From assembly GCA_002154585.1 (NCBI GenBank), contig MUNG01000020.1, positions 1 through 64,000 on the forward strand: 64,000 nt of DNA, written 5' to 3'. Source of the DNA: Streptomyces pseudogriseolus. Lineage in GTDB: Bacteria > Actinomycetota > Actinomycetes > Streptomycetales > Streptomycetaceae. A program made the translations under genes and the position numbers. Within the stretch, counting starts at the first letter, position 1, and every line of letters begins with the position of its first letter. The notes under the pieces were generated by a model. That model did no database searches. It saw only the letters and a program-made list of their open reading frames with translations, and had not been told where the DNA came from. Shown here in pieces: positions 43,435 to 52,560 of the stretch.

Positions 43435-44367
43435 ATGATCGAAGTGCGTGGCCTGACCAAGCGCTACGGCGACGTCCTCGCCGTGGACGACCTGACCTTC
43501 GCCGTCCGGCCGGGGGAGGTGACCGGCTTCCTGGGGCCCAACGGCTCCGGCAAGTCCACCACCCTGCGCATGGTCCTCGGCCTGGACGCCCCCACCGCGG
43601 GCACCGCGACGGTCGGCGGGCGGCCGTACGCCGCGCAGCCGGCTCCGCTCACCGTGGTGGGGGCGCTGCTGGACCCGGGCGCGGTGCTGCCGAGCCGCAG
43701 CGCGTTCCACCACCTGCTGGCGCTCGCCGCCGGCAACGGCCTCCCGCGCCGCCGGGTGGACGAGGTGCTGGCCGACGTCGGCATGGAGAAGGCCGCCCGG
43801 CGCAAGGCGGGGACCTTCTCGCTCGGCATGCGCCAGCGGCTCGGCATCGCAGCCGCCCTTCTGGGCGACCCGCCGGCCGTCGTCTTCGACGAGCCCCTCA
43901 ACGGGCTCGACCCGGAGGGCATCGTCTGGATCAGGCAGCTCATGCGGAGCATGGCCGCCGAGGGACGCGCCGTGCTGATGTCCAGCCACCTGATGAGCGA
44001 GATGGAGCTGACCGCCGACCATCTCATCGTCATCGGCAGGGGCAAGCTGATCGCGGACATGTCGATGAAGGCGTTCATCGACATGAACTCCGAGCGCGAG
44101 GTCCTCGTACGCAGCCCGCAGGCCGAAACCCTGCGCGGTCTGCTGGCCACGGCCGTCGACGTGCGCACGGAGAACGACGGCGCCCTGGTGGTGACCGGCC
44201 TGGAGGCCGCGGAGATCGGCGCCCTCGCGGCGGCCGGCGGCGTGGAACTGCATGAGCTGTCACCCCGTCAGGCGTCCCTGGAACAGGCGTTCATGGACCT
44301 GACGCGTGACGCGGTGGAGTACCAGGCGGAGACCAAGACGGAGACGATGACGGGGGCGAGCCGATGA
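43435..44367 (+). CDS. ABC transporter ATP-binding protein (exporter type)
   Basis: 310-aa ATPase: Walker A GPNGSGKST at 34-42, signature FSLGMRQRL, Walker B AVVFDEPLNGLDP and H-loop SSHLMSEME. The 80-residue C-terminal extension after the nucleotide-binding domain is typical of DrrA/BcrA-like exporters. It pairs with the ABC-2 permease that begins four bases before its stop. Downstream lies a two-component system that may control the transporter. The substrate is unknown; antibiotics or peptides are usual for the class. ATG 43435 is directly preceded by an in-frame TTG. Confidence 0.9.
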   Translation: MIEVRGLTKRYGDVLAVDDLTFAVRPGEVTGFLGPNGSGKSTTLRMVLGLDAPTAGTATVGGRPYAAQPAPLTVVGALLDPGAVLPSRSAFHHLLALAAGNGLPRRRVDEVLADVGMEKAARRKAGTFSLGMRQRLGIAAALLGDPPAVVFDEPLNGLDPEGIVWIRQLMRSMAAEGRAVLMSSHLMSEMELTADHLIVIGRGKLIADMSMKAFIDMNSEREVLVRSPQAETLRGLLATAVDVRTENDGALVVTGLEAAEIGALAAAGGVELHELSPRQASLEQAFMDLTRDAVEYQAETKTETMTGASR

Positions 44368-45242
44368 GCCGCACCGCCGCGTGGCCCCGCCCGGGCCGGA
44401 CGGCGAAGAACCTCGTCCCTGCCCGCCGGACCGGCCCGGAACCGAGCAGTCCGACCACGCGCGGGGCGACCTTCCGGCACAGCCTGCACGCCGAATGGAT
44501 CAAGATCCGTACGATGCGCTCCACCCCGTACCTGATCCTCGGGACCCTCGCCTTCTGCGTCGGTCTCGCCGCGCTGAACGGCTCGTCGGCCGGAAGCGAG
44601 TACGCGGACCTGAGCCCCGCCGACCGGGCCGTCTTCGATCCGCTGGCCACCAGCCTGCGCGGCTATCTGCTCGCGCAGATCGCCCTGGGGCTGCTGGGTG
44701 GCATGGTGATCACCTCCGAGTACGGCGCCCGTACGATCGTCAGCACACTGACGTCGGTGCCGCACCGGGCGAGGGTCCTCGGGTCCAAGGCGGTCGTCCT
44801 GGTGGGCGTGGCGCTGCCGGCCGGGATCGCGGTGTCCCTCGCCGGGTTTCTGGTGGGGCAGGCGTCGCTGTCCGGGGCGGGCGCTCCGCGCCTGGCGCTG
44901 TCCGACGGCCTGGCACTGCGCGGCATCCTCGGCGGTGGTCTGTATCTGGCGCTGGCCGGGCTCTTCGGACTGGCTCTGGGTACCGTGATCCGCTCCACGA
45001 CGGCCACGGTGACGACACTGTTCGGCGTGCTGCTCATCGTCCAGGCGTTCGCGCCGGCCCTGCCCGGCGGGGTCGGGGAGTGGGTGTCGACGTACTGGCC
45101 GCCGATCGCCGGAGGCCAGATCATCACCGGCTACCGCGATCCCGAGCTCCTCGGCCCGTGGGCGGGTCTCGGCGTGATGGCCGGGTGCGTGGCCGTGCTG
45201 CTGGCGGCGGCGTTCGTCGTCTTCCGCAAGCGCGACGCCTAG
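44364..45242 (+). CDS. ABC-2 type permease
   Basis: 292-aa membrane protein with about six helices (residues 50-290) after a 45-residue polar N-tail. Typical ABC-2 elements are LHAEWIKIRTMRSTPYLILG at the first helix and ITSEYGARTIVSTLTSVPHR before the third. It forms an exporter with the upstream ATPase. The start overlaps that gene by four bases, and the response regulator follows after 44 bp. Confidence 0.88.
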   Translation: MSRTAAWPRPGRTAKNLVPARRTGPEPSSPTTRGATFRHSLHAEWIKIRTMRSTPYLILGTLAFCVGLAALNGSSAGSEYADLSPADRAVFDPLATSLRGYLLAQIALGLLGGMVITSEYGARTIVSTLTSVPHRARVLGSKAVVLVGVALPAGIAVSLAGFLVGQASLSGAGAPRLALSDGLALRGILGGGLYLALAGLFGLALGTVIRSTTATVTTLFGVLLIVQAFAPALPGGVGEWVSTYWPPIAGGQIITGYRDPELLGPWAGLGVMAGCVAVLLAAAFVVFRKRDA

Positions 45243-45286
45243 CGGGCCGGGAGACTGGGACCGATGATCGGTGGGGAGCGGGTGAC

Positions 45287-45994
45287 ATGACGGGCGCAGA
45301 GCAGCTGCTGCTGGTGGTGGAGGACGAGCCGACGCTGCGTGACCTGCTGTCGGCGAGCCTGCGGCTGGCCGGGTTCGAGGTGGTCGCGGCCGAGAACGGG
45401 ACGCGGGCGCTGGAGGAGGTCGGCGCGCGCCGGCCCGACCTGATCGTCCTGGACGTGATGCTGCCCGACATCGACGGCTTCGAGGTCGCACGCCGGCTGC
45501 GGCAGTCGCACCCGGCCGCGGCCGGCGGGCCTCCGCCGATCCTGTTTCTGACCGCCCGCGACGCGGCCGAGGACCGGATCAACGGGCTGCGGGCGGGCGG
45601 CGACGACTACGTCACCAAGCCGTTCAACCTGGAGGAGCTCGTCCTGCGCATCCAGGCCGTGCTGCGTCGCACCGGCGGCCACCGGCAGGACGGCCTGTTG
45701 GTCGTGGGTGATCTGGAGCTCGACCCGGACAGCCGTCAGGTGCTCCGGGGCGGCCGGTCGGTGGAGCTGTCCCCGACCGAGTTCAGCCTGCTGCGGGTGC
45801 TGATGGAGAACGCCGGACGGGTCCTGTCCCGGGAGCAGCTGCTGGAGCGCGTCTGGGCCTACGACTTCGGCGGCGACGACTCCATCGTCGCCTCCTACAT
45901 CAGCTATCTGCGCCGCAAGATCGACACGGATGAGCCGAAGCTGATCCACACGGTGCGGGGCATCGGCTACGTACTGCGCAGGCCCCGCCCATGA
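45287..45994 (+). CDS. OmpR-family response regulator
   Basis: 235-aa two-component regulator: receiver domain with VEDE near 11-14, phospho-acceptor Asp56 (LIVLDVMLPDIDG) and YVTKPFN; winged helix from about 135 (ELSPTEFSLLRVLMENAGRV, YISYLRRKIDTDE). It overlaps the sensor kinase gene start (ATGA), so the two are coupled. Position behind the ABC exporter genes suggests that it regulates them. ATG at 45287 follows GTGGGGAGCGGG. Confidence 0.92.
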   Translation: MTGAEQLLLVVEDEPTLRDLLSASLRLAGFEVVAAENGTRALEEVGARRPDLIVLDVMLPDIDGFEVARRLRQSHPAAAGGPPPILFLTARDAAEDRINGLRAGGDDYVTKPFNLEELVLRIQAVLRRTGGHRQDGLLVVGDLELDPDSRQVLRGGRSVELSPTEFSLLRVLMENAGRVLSREQLLERVWAYDFGGDDSIVASYISYLRRKIDTDEPKLIHTVRGIGYVLRRPRP

Positions 45995-47517
45995 GGCCGC
46001 CGTCCGCCCGCCGGGCCCTGGAACGGCTGTCCCTGCGCGGCCGCCTGGTGGCGATCTGCCTGCTGCTGGTGGTCGCCGCCCTGCTCGCCAGCAATGCGCT
46101 GCTCGTCACCCTGCTGCAGCGCCAACTGGTCGACCAGCTGGACGAACGGCTCCGGTCCGCCGCCACGGCGGCCGCCCGCCTGTCCGACCTCACCGACCTG
46201 ACCGACCTGGCCAGGATTCCGGGCGACACCGGGCCACGGGCGCGCGACGTGGTGGAGGGCGAGCTGACCGGCGACGTCCATGTGGTCTACCTCGACGCCG
46301 AGGGACGTGTCCGGCGGACACCGCGTCCGGCCGCCACCGGCGCGCCCCGGCTGCCGAAGCTCGACCGGGCGGCGGTCGAGGCCCGCGACGAGCGGCCGTT
46401 CGAGGCCACGGCCGTGGGCGGCGGCGAGAACTGGCGGGTGATCGCCGTGCCGGTCGGCCAGGCAGGAACCCCGGCGGGCGGCAGCATCGTGGTGGCCGGT
46501 TCGCTGGACCAGGTCGGTGCGACCATCCGGGGTCTCGGTGTACGGATGCTGGTGATCGACTCCCTCGTGCTCGCCCTGCTCGGCGTGATCGGCTGGTTCG
46601 CCGTACGGGCCGGACTGCGCCCGCTGCGCCGGATCGAGACGACCGCGGCCGCCATCGCGGGCGGCGACCTGTCCCGCCGGGTGTCCCGGCCGGCCTCCCC
46701 CCGCACCGAACTGGGCCGCCTGTCCGACGCTCTCAACGGCATGCTGGACCGGATCGAGGAGGGCGACGCCGCACGCGCCGCCACCAACGCGCGCATGCGG
46801 ACCTTCCTCGCGGACGCCGGCCACGAACTGCGCACCCCGCTGTCCGGCATCAAAGGCTTCACCGAGCTGTACCGGATGGGCGGCATGCCCGAGCGCACCG
46901 ACGTCGACGCCGCGATGAGCCGCATCGAAGGCGAAGCGGCCCGCCTCGTGCGCATCGTCGAAGACCTGCTGCTGCTCGCGCGCCTCGACGAGGAGGCCGC
47001 CGCGAACCTGCGACTGCCGCTCCATCTCACGCCGATGGACCTGCGCACCCTGGCCGCCGACGCCCTGCACGACCTGCGGGCCCTGGCTCCCGACCGTACC
47101 GTCGTCCTGACCGGACCCGGCGGCGGACCGCCCGGCGGCGCCCCCGTCCTCGGGGACGAGGCGCGGCTGCGGCAGGTGACGTCGAACCTCGTCGGCAACG
47201 CCCTCGCCCACACCCCGCCGGGCACCCCGGTACGGATCGGCGTCGGCACCCAAGGCGGCCTGGCCGTCCTGGAGTTGAGCGACGAGGGGCCGGGTCTGAC
47301 CGCCGAGCAGGCCGCCCATGTCTTCGACCGCTTCTACCGGGTCGACCACGCCCGCGGCCGCACCCGGGACGGCGGCGTCGGTCTGGGCCTGTCCATCGTC
47401 CACTCCCTGGTGAGCGCCCACCACGGCCGCATGGAGGTCGACACGGCCCCCGGCGAGGGCGCCACCTTCCGCATGGTGCTGCCCCTGCACCCCGACACCC
47501 CTGCCACGGGCTCCTGA
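45991..47517 (+). CDS. Sensor histidine kinase
   Basis: 508-aa membrane kinase. The first helix covers about 18-42 and the second about 170-195, enclosing a 130-residue extracytoplasmic sensor region. HAMP follows (about 195-250), then HisKA with His278 in DAGHELRTPLSGI and HATPase (NLVGNALAHTPPGTPV, GVGLGLSIVHSLV). It is the partner of the response regulator encoded just upstream. The signal is unknown. Length and domain order are normal. Confidence 0.93.
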   Translation: MRPPSARRALERLSLRGRLVAICLLLVVAALLASNALLVTLLQRQLVDQLDERLRSAATAAARLSDLTDLTDLARIPGDTGPRARDVVEGELTGDVHVVYLDAEGRVRRTPRPAATGAPRLPKLDRAAVEARDERPFEATAVGGGENWRVIAVPVGQAGTPAGGSIVVAGSLDQVGATIRGLGVRMLVIDSLVLALLGVIGWFAVRAGLRPLRRIETTAAAIAGGDLSRRVSRPASPRTELGRLSDALNGMLDRIEEGDAARAATNARMRTFLADAGHELRTPLSGIKGFTELYRMGGMPERTDVDAAMSRIEGEAARLVRIVEDLLLLARLDEEAAANLRLPLHLTPMDLRTLAADALHDLRALAPDRTVVLTGPGGGPPGGAPVLGDEARLRQVTSNLVGNALAHTPPGTPVRIGVGTQGGLAVLELSDEGPGLTAEQAAHVFDRFYRVDHARGRTRDGGVGLGLSIVHSLVSAHHGRMEVDTAPGEGATFRMVLPLHPDTPATGS

Positions 47518-47563
47518 TCCTCACTCAGCAGGTCCCTTCACCCCAGGCGTTGCCCCGCCGTGA

Positions 47564-47950
47564 CGGCCCGTACCGGGCCACGGCACGCGACAGCCGCAGC
47601 CGGGTTACTCCGGCCTGCCCGCGTACCGCTCCACCTGCGGTGACGGCCTCCAACCCGTCACGGACGAGGCATCGGCCCCCGGAATCTGCATCACCAACGT
47701 CGGAGTAGTGGACCCTGCCCTGGGCCCGCACACGGATCGGGTCACCGGCTACCGGACGGTGGTCAACCGGACCGGCGCCAATTACGGCGTCGTCCTGCAT
47801 CTCGGAACCCTGGGCGGGGAGTTCAGGACGGCGCTTGCCTTCGGCACTCCGAGCACCGACCCGGACATGGTGCGGAGCGTGGCGAAGGCACTGCACGACC
47901 GGGCGGTAAGCCCGGATGCGGTGTGCCGGAGCGAGGCCCAGGAGATATAG
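47564..47950 (+). pseudogene. Possible 3' part of an unknown gene
   Basis: The frame is open from 47564 without an early start codon. It has protein-like content (GYSGLPAYRSTCGDGLQPVT, YRTVVNRTGANYGVVLHLGT, DPDMVRSVAKALHDRA) and stops at 47950. GTG 47708 could begin an 80-aa product, but the coding look extends further upstream. It probably is the tail of a truncated secreted or lipoprotein gene. The family was not recognised. It stands at the left edge of a series of gene fragments. Confidence 0.4.
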
Positions 47951-47961
47951 GCATGGACCCG

Positions 47962-48267
47962 TCAGATGCCTTGCCGCAGCACCAGGTCGAGCAGGCCGGG
48001 GAAGCGCTCGTCGAACTCGGCGCGCCGCAGACGGTTGAGACGCTTGGGGCCGGCGTCGCGCTGTTCCAGCAGCCCGGCCTCACGCAGTACCGCGAAATGG
48101 CGGCTGAGGGTCGCCTTGGTGACCGGCACGTCGAAGCTTCCGCATGAGCGCTCCCAGTCCCCGGCTCCGGCGAGCTCGCGTACCAGGGTCTGCCGGACAG
48201 GGTCGGCGAGGGCGAGCAGCGCGGTCTCCAGTGGGACGATCTCGGTGGACCCGGCCAACGCCGGCAT
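47962..48267 (-). CDS. ArsR-family HTH regulator, 5' end replaced
   Basis: About 101 aa with a good ArsR winged helix: VPLETALLALADPVRQTLVR, PVTKATLSRHFAVLREAGLL and EQRDAGPKRLNRLRRAEFDE. The likely ATG at 48267 and the first eight codons lie inside DNA that on the other strand encodes an MFS transporter end (from 48245), so the original N-terminus and promoter appear to have been lost at a junction. It may be non-functional. ArsR-MFS pairs are normally divergent, which fits a deletion that joined the two genes. Confidence 0.6.
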   Translation of the reverse strand: MPALAGSTEIVPLETALLALADPVRQTLVRELAGAGDWERSCGSFDVPVTKATLSRHFAVLREAGLLEQRDAGPKRLNRLRRAEFDERFPGLLDLVLRQGI

Positions 48268-48517
48268 CGCCTCCGGAGTCCTCAACGCCTCACGCCAGGT
48301 GGGCGGACTCATCGGGGTCGCGGTGATGGGCCTGCTCGTCGGCGAAGTGGCCTCCGACCAGTTCCCGTCAGGACTGCGGGCCGCCCTGCTCTCGGCCGTG
48401 GCGGCCCTCGCCGTCAGCGCGGCGCTGAGCACCGTCGGCCTCCGCAAGCCCCGTACATCCATCGAGGCGTCACCGGCGGCGGCCACGCCCGCCCCGAGTG
48501 GCGTCGATGCGCGCTGA
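48245..48517 (+). pseudogene. C-terminal fragment of an MFS transporter
   Basis: About 90 residues: VDPANAGIASGVLNASRQVG, then GLIGVAVMGLLVGEV and one further hydrophobic stretch (LLSAVAALAVSAALSTVGL), ending at a TGA at 48517. This is the last two or three helices of a DHA2-type MFS exporter. The remaining eleven or so helices are missing. The 5' edge abuts the ArsR gene. Confidence 0.7.
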
Positions 48518-48546
48518 CGGCCGGAAGCCGGCCGCACGGCGCCTCC

Positions 48547-48838
48547 TCAGCGGGCGACGTTCTTCTCGATCTCCTCCCGCCAGGCCCGGTCCTGCTTGCG
48601 GTGCAGCTTGGGCAGGAGCCGCCGGAGCGTCTCGCGGGCGTCGCCGACGAGGTTGACCTCGTTCGGGTAGCGCAGGCCGATCATGTGCGGGTCGATGTCG
48701 ATCTGCACGGCCCGCGCCTGGTCCAGTTTCGGCAGGAACTGCGTGTACGGGAAGCTGGAGCCGATCATCAGCAGGGTGTCGCATCCCTGCATCAGCTCGT
48801 ACGAGGGGCGGGTGCCCAGCGGCGCGTACCAGCCGAGA
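48547..48838 (-). pseudogene. Internal fragment of a pyruvate oxidase-like (ThDP) enzyme
   Basis: The minus strand reads GLGWYAPLGTRPSYELMQGC, continuing DTLLMIGSSFPYTQFLPKLD and IDIDPHMIGLRYPNEVNLVGD to KNVAR and a stop. This is the central FAD/ThDP-associated domain of PoxB-type enzymes. Both ends are cut: the N-terminal pyrimidine-binding part is replaced at about 48838 by a kdpC fragment on the other strand, and the C-terminal catalytic part is absent. Confidence 0.7.
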
Positions 48839-49455
48839 CCTGGTGACCGGCGTCCTCTACCCCCTGCTCGTCACGGGCATCGCGCTGGGCCTGTTCCCCG
48901 GCAGGGCGAACGGCTCCGAGATCAAGGCCGACGGCACGGTCGTCGGCTCCTCACTCATCGGGCAGGCGTACAACCTGCCGCTGAGGGAGGCCAGGCAACC
49001 CCCGGCCGGACCTGACGTGGTTCCAGGGCCGCCCGCAGAACGGTCTCGGCACCAACACCGTCAACACCCAGTACGACCTCATCCTGTCCGGCGCGACCAA
49101 CCGCTCCGGGGACAACGACCAGCTCGTCCAGTGGGTGCGGGACGCCAAGGCCGCCGTCGTCAGGGACAACTCCACGGACACCTGCAAGGTGAGCCCGTCC
49201 CAGGTGCCCCCGGACGCCCTCACCTCCTCCGGGTCCGGACTGGACCCGCACATCTCCCCGCAGTACGCGAACCTCCAGGTCCACCGGGTCGCCGAGCGGA
49301 ACGGCCTGCCCCTCGCAGAAGTACGGGAACTCGTCGCCGGGCACACCGAGTGCCGCACCCTGGGCTTCATGGGCGAGCCGCGCGTCAACGTCCTCCAGCT
49401 CGACATCGCGCTCAGGCAGCTCACGACGGGGGCGGCGCTCCGGGAAGGAAGGTGA
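48839..49455 (+). pseudogene. kdpC: kdpC relic: 5' truncated and frameshifted
   Basis: The reading LVTGVLYPLLVTGIALGLFP, GSEIKADGTVVGSSLIGQAYNLP, then after a shift RPDLTWFQGRPQNGLGTNTVN, SGSGLDPHISPQYANLQVHR and FMGEPRVNVLQLD is KdpC, the stabilising subunit of the K+-transporting Kdp ATPase. About the first 15-25 residues and the start codon are missing. A one-base gain in the C5 run at 48999-49003 breaks the frame; removing one C restores it. No kdpA or kdpB sequence is next to it. Confidence 0.85.
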
Positions 49456-50212
49456 TCTGCGGTGCCCCCGTGCGCGGGTGGACGGTGACCTCGCTCGCCA
49501 CGCCGTAGACGCCGGCGAGGAGGCGGGGCGTGAGGACCTCCGCGGGCGGGCCCGAGGCGACGACTTTGCCGGCGCTCAGCACGTAGAGGCGGTCGCAGTA
49601 GTACGCGGCGAGGTTGAGGTCGTGGAGGGCGACCAGGACGGTCGCGGTCAGTCGGCGCAGGGTGTCGAGGACGTCCAACTGGTGGCGGATGTCGAGGTGG
49701 TTGGTCGGTTCGTCCAGGACGAGCAGGGACGGCTGCTGGGCGAGGGCGCGGGCGATGAGCACGCGCCGGCGTTCGCCGCCGGAGAGCCGGTCGAAGGCGC
49801 GGTGCGCCAGTTCGGTGGCGTCGACCGCGGCGAGCGCCGACTCGATCAGGCCGGCGTCCTCGAGGGTGTCGCCGTCGAGCAGCCGCTTGTGCGGGGTGCG
49901 TCCCATGGCGACGACCTCGCGCACCGTCAGATCGAGATCCACGCCGCCCGACTCCTGCACGACCGCCGCGACCGTCCGGGCGAGCCGGCGCACGGGCAGC
50001 GACCAGGCGTCGGCGCCGTCGACGGCGACGCGTCCGGACACGGGGCGCAGCACGCGGTACACGGCGCGCAGCAGACTGGACTTGCCGCTGCCGTTCGGTC
50101 CGACCAGGCCGATCACCTCGCCGGGGCGTGCGGTCAGGGAGACGTCCTCGACCAGGCGGTGCGCGCCGGCGGTGAGGGTGACCGCGTCGACGACGAGTTC
50201 CGTGCCGCTCAT
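49421..50212 (-). CDS. Cobalamin/iron-siderophore type ABC ATPase (BtuD/FecE-like)
   Basis: 263-aa ATPase: Walker A GPNGSGKSS near 37, signature LSGGERRRVLIARAL, Walker B LLVLDEPTNHLDI and H-loop ALHDLNLAAYYCD, the pattern of FecE/BtuD/FhuC importer ATPases. The start codon overlaps the stop of the permease gene, and a GGAGGG ribosome site lies before the ATG. The operon is headed by a cobalamin riboswitch, so vitamin B12 or a precursor is the most likely substrate. The 3' end overlaps the kdpC relic on the other strand by 35 bp. Confidence 0.88.
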   Translation of the reverse strand: MSGTELVVDAVTLTAGAHRLVEDVSLTARPGEVIGLVGPNGSGKSSLLRAVYRVLRPVSGRVAVDGADAWSLPVRRLARTVAAVVQESGGVDLDLTVREVVAMGRTPHKRLLDGDTLEDAGLIESALAAVDATELAHRAFDRLSGGERRRVLIARALAQQPSLLVLDEPTNHLDIRHQLDVLDTLRRLTATVLVALHDLNLAAYYCDRLYVLSAGKVVASGPPAEVLTPRLLAGVYGVASEVTVHPRTGAPQITFLPGAPPPS

Positions 50213-51339
50213 GACCCTCCTCGGTCGGCGCTCCGGCGGGCGTCCCTGCGCATCAGCCACAGGAAGAACGGGCCGCCGCACAGGGCGGTGAGCACGCCCA
50301 CGGGTATCTCCATGGGCGCGGCGACGACGCGGGCGGCGATGTCGGCCCAGACGAGGAACACCGCACCGCCGAGGGCCGCCGCCGGCAGGACACGGCGGTG
50401 GTCGCCGCCGACGACGAGGCGGACGATGTGCGGCACCATGAGGCCGACGAAGCCGATCGGGCCGCACGCCGCGACGAGCACGCCGGTGACGAGGGAGAGC
50501 AGGACGAACATGCGGGCGCGGAAGCGGGCCACGTCCAGCCCCATCGTGGTCGCGGCCTCCTCACCGGCGAGCAGCAGGTTCAGGTTGCGGGACTGGACCA
50601 TGAGGACGGCGACGCCCAGGACCAGGGCGGCGCCGGGCAGCCACAGCGTGTCCCAGGTGACGCCGCCGAGGCCGCCGAGGGTCCAGGCGAGCACCGCGCG
50701 GGCCTCGTTGCCCCGGTCGGTGGTGAGCAGCAGCAGGTTCAGTACGGCGGTGAGCACCGAGGCGACGGCCACCCCGGACAGGACCAGCCGCCCCGAGGTG
50801 ATCCGGCCGCCGGTGCGGGCACTGGCGTAGACGAGCAGCAGCGCGCCGAGAGCGCCCGCGAAGGCGGCGGCCGACAGCGAGGCCGGCCCGAACAGGGTCA
50901 CCCCGAAGACGATCACCGTGACGGCGCCCAGGGACGCCCCGGAGGAGACGCCGAGGAGGTACGGCTCGGCGAGCGGGTTGCGGATCAGGGCCTGAAGGGC
51001 GGTGCCCACGACGGCGAGTCCGGCGCCGGCCACCGCCCCGAGGAGCACGCGTGGGGCGCGTACGTCCAGCACGATGGTCTCCCGCGCCCGCGACCAGTCC
51101 GGCTCCACCCAGCCGGCGCCCAGCGCGCGCGTCACGATGCCCCACACCTGGCCGGGCGGCACGTGCACCGAGCCGATGGCCAGGCCCGCGACGGCGGAGC
51201 CCAGGAGGAGGGCGGCCAGGACGGTGAGGGCGAGGGGGAGGGGGAGACCGTTTCGTCCGTCGCGGTCCGGCCTGCCGTCGTGCCCGGGCCGTTCCGGCGC
51301 GGCCCGCTCGACGTCGGCCCGGGCGGCCGGGCCGGTCAC
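50209..51339 (-). CDS. FecCD/BtuC-type ABC permease
   Basis: 376-aa permease with about ten helices, typical of the type II importers for cobalamin and siderophores: ETIVLDVRAPRVLLGAVAGA, GTALQALIRNPLAEPYLLGV, TAACGPIGFVGLMVPH-like motif (VAACGPIGFVGLMVPHIVRL) and the C-terminal GVLTALCGGPFFLWLM. The GTG start overlaps the binding-protein stop (GTGA). Middle gene of a BtuF-C-D operon. Confidence 0.9.
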   Translation of the reverse strand: MTGPAARADVERAAPERPGHDGRPDRDGRNGLPLPLALTVLAALLLGSAVAGLAIGSVHVPPGQVWGIVTRALGAGWVEPDWSRARETIVLDVRAPRVLLGAVAGAGLAVVGTALQALIRNPLAEPYLLGVSSGASLGAVTVIVFGVTLFGPASLSAAAFAGALGALLLVYASARTGGRITSGRLVLSGVAVASVLTAVLNLLLLTTDRGNEARAVLAWTLGGLGGVTWDTLWLPGAALVLGVAVLMVQSRNLNLLLAGEEAATTMGLDVARFRARMFVLLSLVTGVLVAACGPIGFVGLMVPHIVRLVVGGDHRRVLPAAALGGAVFLVWADIAARVVAAPMEIPVGVLTALCGGPFFLWLMRRDARRSADRGGS

Positions 51340-52373
51340 GCGAAGCTCTCGGGGTGGATCCCGCGGGCCAGGTCCTCGACCGCGTAGGCCGAGCGGATGC
51401 CGACCAGCGTCGCCGTCAGCGGCAGGACGACGAACCGCTTGTTCCTGATCGCGGGCACGTCCCTCAGGGCGGGCTGGGAGAGCAGGAACTCCTTCTTCCG
51501 CTCGACGCTCCCCGCGCCGGCGTAGTCGTAGACGGCGATGACCTCGGGCGCGCGCTCGACGACCTGCTCCCACGAGACGTCCCCGAAGACGTCGTCGAGG
51601 TCGGCGAAGACGTTCTCGCCGCCGGCCAGCCGGATCAGCTCCGTGCCGAGGCTTCTGCCGCCCGCCGTGAAGGCGGCCTTGTCGCCGCTGTCGTAGACGA
51701 AGACCGGCACCTCGTCCTCGCCCTCGACCTCGGCGGCTGCGGTGTTCACGCGGCGGGCGAGGTCGGCGACCAGCTGGTCCGCCCGGTCCGGGACACCGAA
51801 GATGCGGCCGACGGTGCGGATCTCGTCGTACGTGTCCTCCATCGTGACGCGTTTCCTGCCGCAGTACTCGCGGTTGAGGTGCGTGTCGATCCCGGCGTCG
51901 GCGAACGCCTCCCGGGAACGGCCCTCGTTCTCCGCGAAGGCGCTGCCGTAGCCGCCGTAGACGAGGTCGGGCCCGGCCTCCAGGATCGTCTCGAACGACG
52001 GTTCTCTCTCGGCCAGTTCAGGGATCGACGCGTACGCCTTCCTCAACTCGGGCAGGACGGCGGAGTCGGGGAAGGCGGTGCCGACCATGCGGTCCTTCAG
52101 ACCAAGGGCGAGCATGAGTTCCGCCGGGTGCTGGTGGATGGTGACGACACGGGAGGGCGGCCTGTCGTACGTCGTCCGCACACCGCAGTTGTCGATCGTG
52201 ACGGGGAAGCCCGCGGCCGGCCCGGCCGTGGCCCTCGCGCCCTCGGCGGTGTCCTGCGACGAGCCGCAGCCGGCGGTCAGCAGGGCCACCGCGCACAGGG
52301 CGACGGCGGCGGCCGTCGCCCGCAGGGCGTGCCGCCCGCGGGCAGGGGTGAACAGCGGGGGACGGTCGTACAC
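51336..52373 (-). CDS. Cobalamin-type ABC substrate-binding lipoprotein (BtuF-like)
   Basis: 345-aa periplasmic-binding protein of the BtuF/FepB fold. A signal peptide ends at lipobox LTAGC with Cys36. The body has RVVTIHQHPAELMLALGLKD near 78, ETILEAGPDLVYGGYG and GDVSWEQVVERAPEVIAVYD, normal for the class. The GTG start has AGGAGG before it and directly follows the cobalamin riboswitch. It would hand cobalamin or a related corrinoid to the BtuC-type permease encoded next. Confidence 0.88.
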   Translation of the reverse strand: MYDRPPLFTPARGRHALRATAAAVALCAVALLTAGCGSSQDTAEGARATAGPAAGFPVTIDNCGVRTTYDRPPSRVVTIHQHPAELMLALGLKDRMVGTAFPDSAVLPELRKAYASIPELAEREPSFETILEAGPDLVYGGYGSAFAENEGRSREAFADAGIDTHLNREYCGRKRVTMEDTYDEIRTVGRIFGVPDRADQLVADLARRVNTAAAEVEGEDEVPVFVYDSGDKAAFTAGGRSLGTELIRLAGGENVFADLDDVFGDVSWEQVVERAPEVIAVYDYAGAGSVERKKEFLLSQPALRDVPAIRNKRFVVLPLTATLVGIRSAYAVEDLARGIHPESFA

Positions 52374-52409
52374 GTGAAGCCTCCTGCGGAGTCCGCGCTC
52401 CTCGGATCG

Positions 52410-52560
52410 GGCCCGCGACAGGCCAGTGTCCTGACTCCCGGATCGACGCTCCCCCTCGCCTTCCCGCGCGGCGCGCAGTGGCGTGTCGAAGGGTGCACTC
52501 CCCGGTCACAGTGGCGGGACCGTGCCGGATTCACACCGGCTTCCTGCTTCCCGTCGCGGC
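52410..52560 (-). ncRNA. Cobalamin riboswitch controlling the btuFCD-like operon
   Basis: On the minus strand the core reads GGAAGCCGGTGTGAATCCGG, then CACGGTCCCGCCACTGTGA (from about 52552 down to 52503), a GCCACTG...GGGAAGGC helix, and a full B12 box GAGTCAGGACACTGGCCTG (about 52436-52418). All elements of the class are present in order. It ends about 40 bases before the GTG of the binding-protein gene, enough to hide or free its ribosome site. High cobalamin would lower expression. Confidence 0.93.

Noticed and set aside
43435..47517. ABC exporter and two-component set as part of an antibiotic biosynthesis cluster
   Set aside because: No biosynthetic enzyme genes lie nearby; the four genes form a self-contained export and sensing unit.
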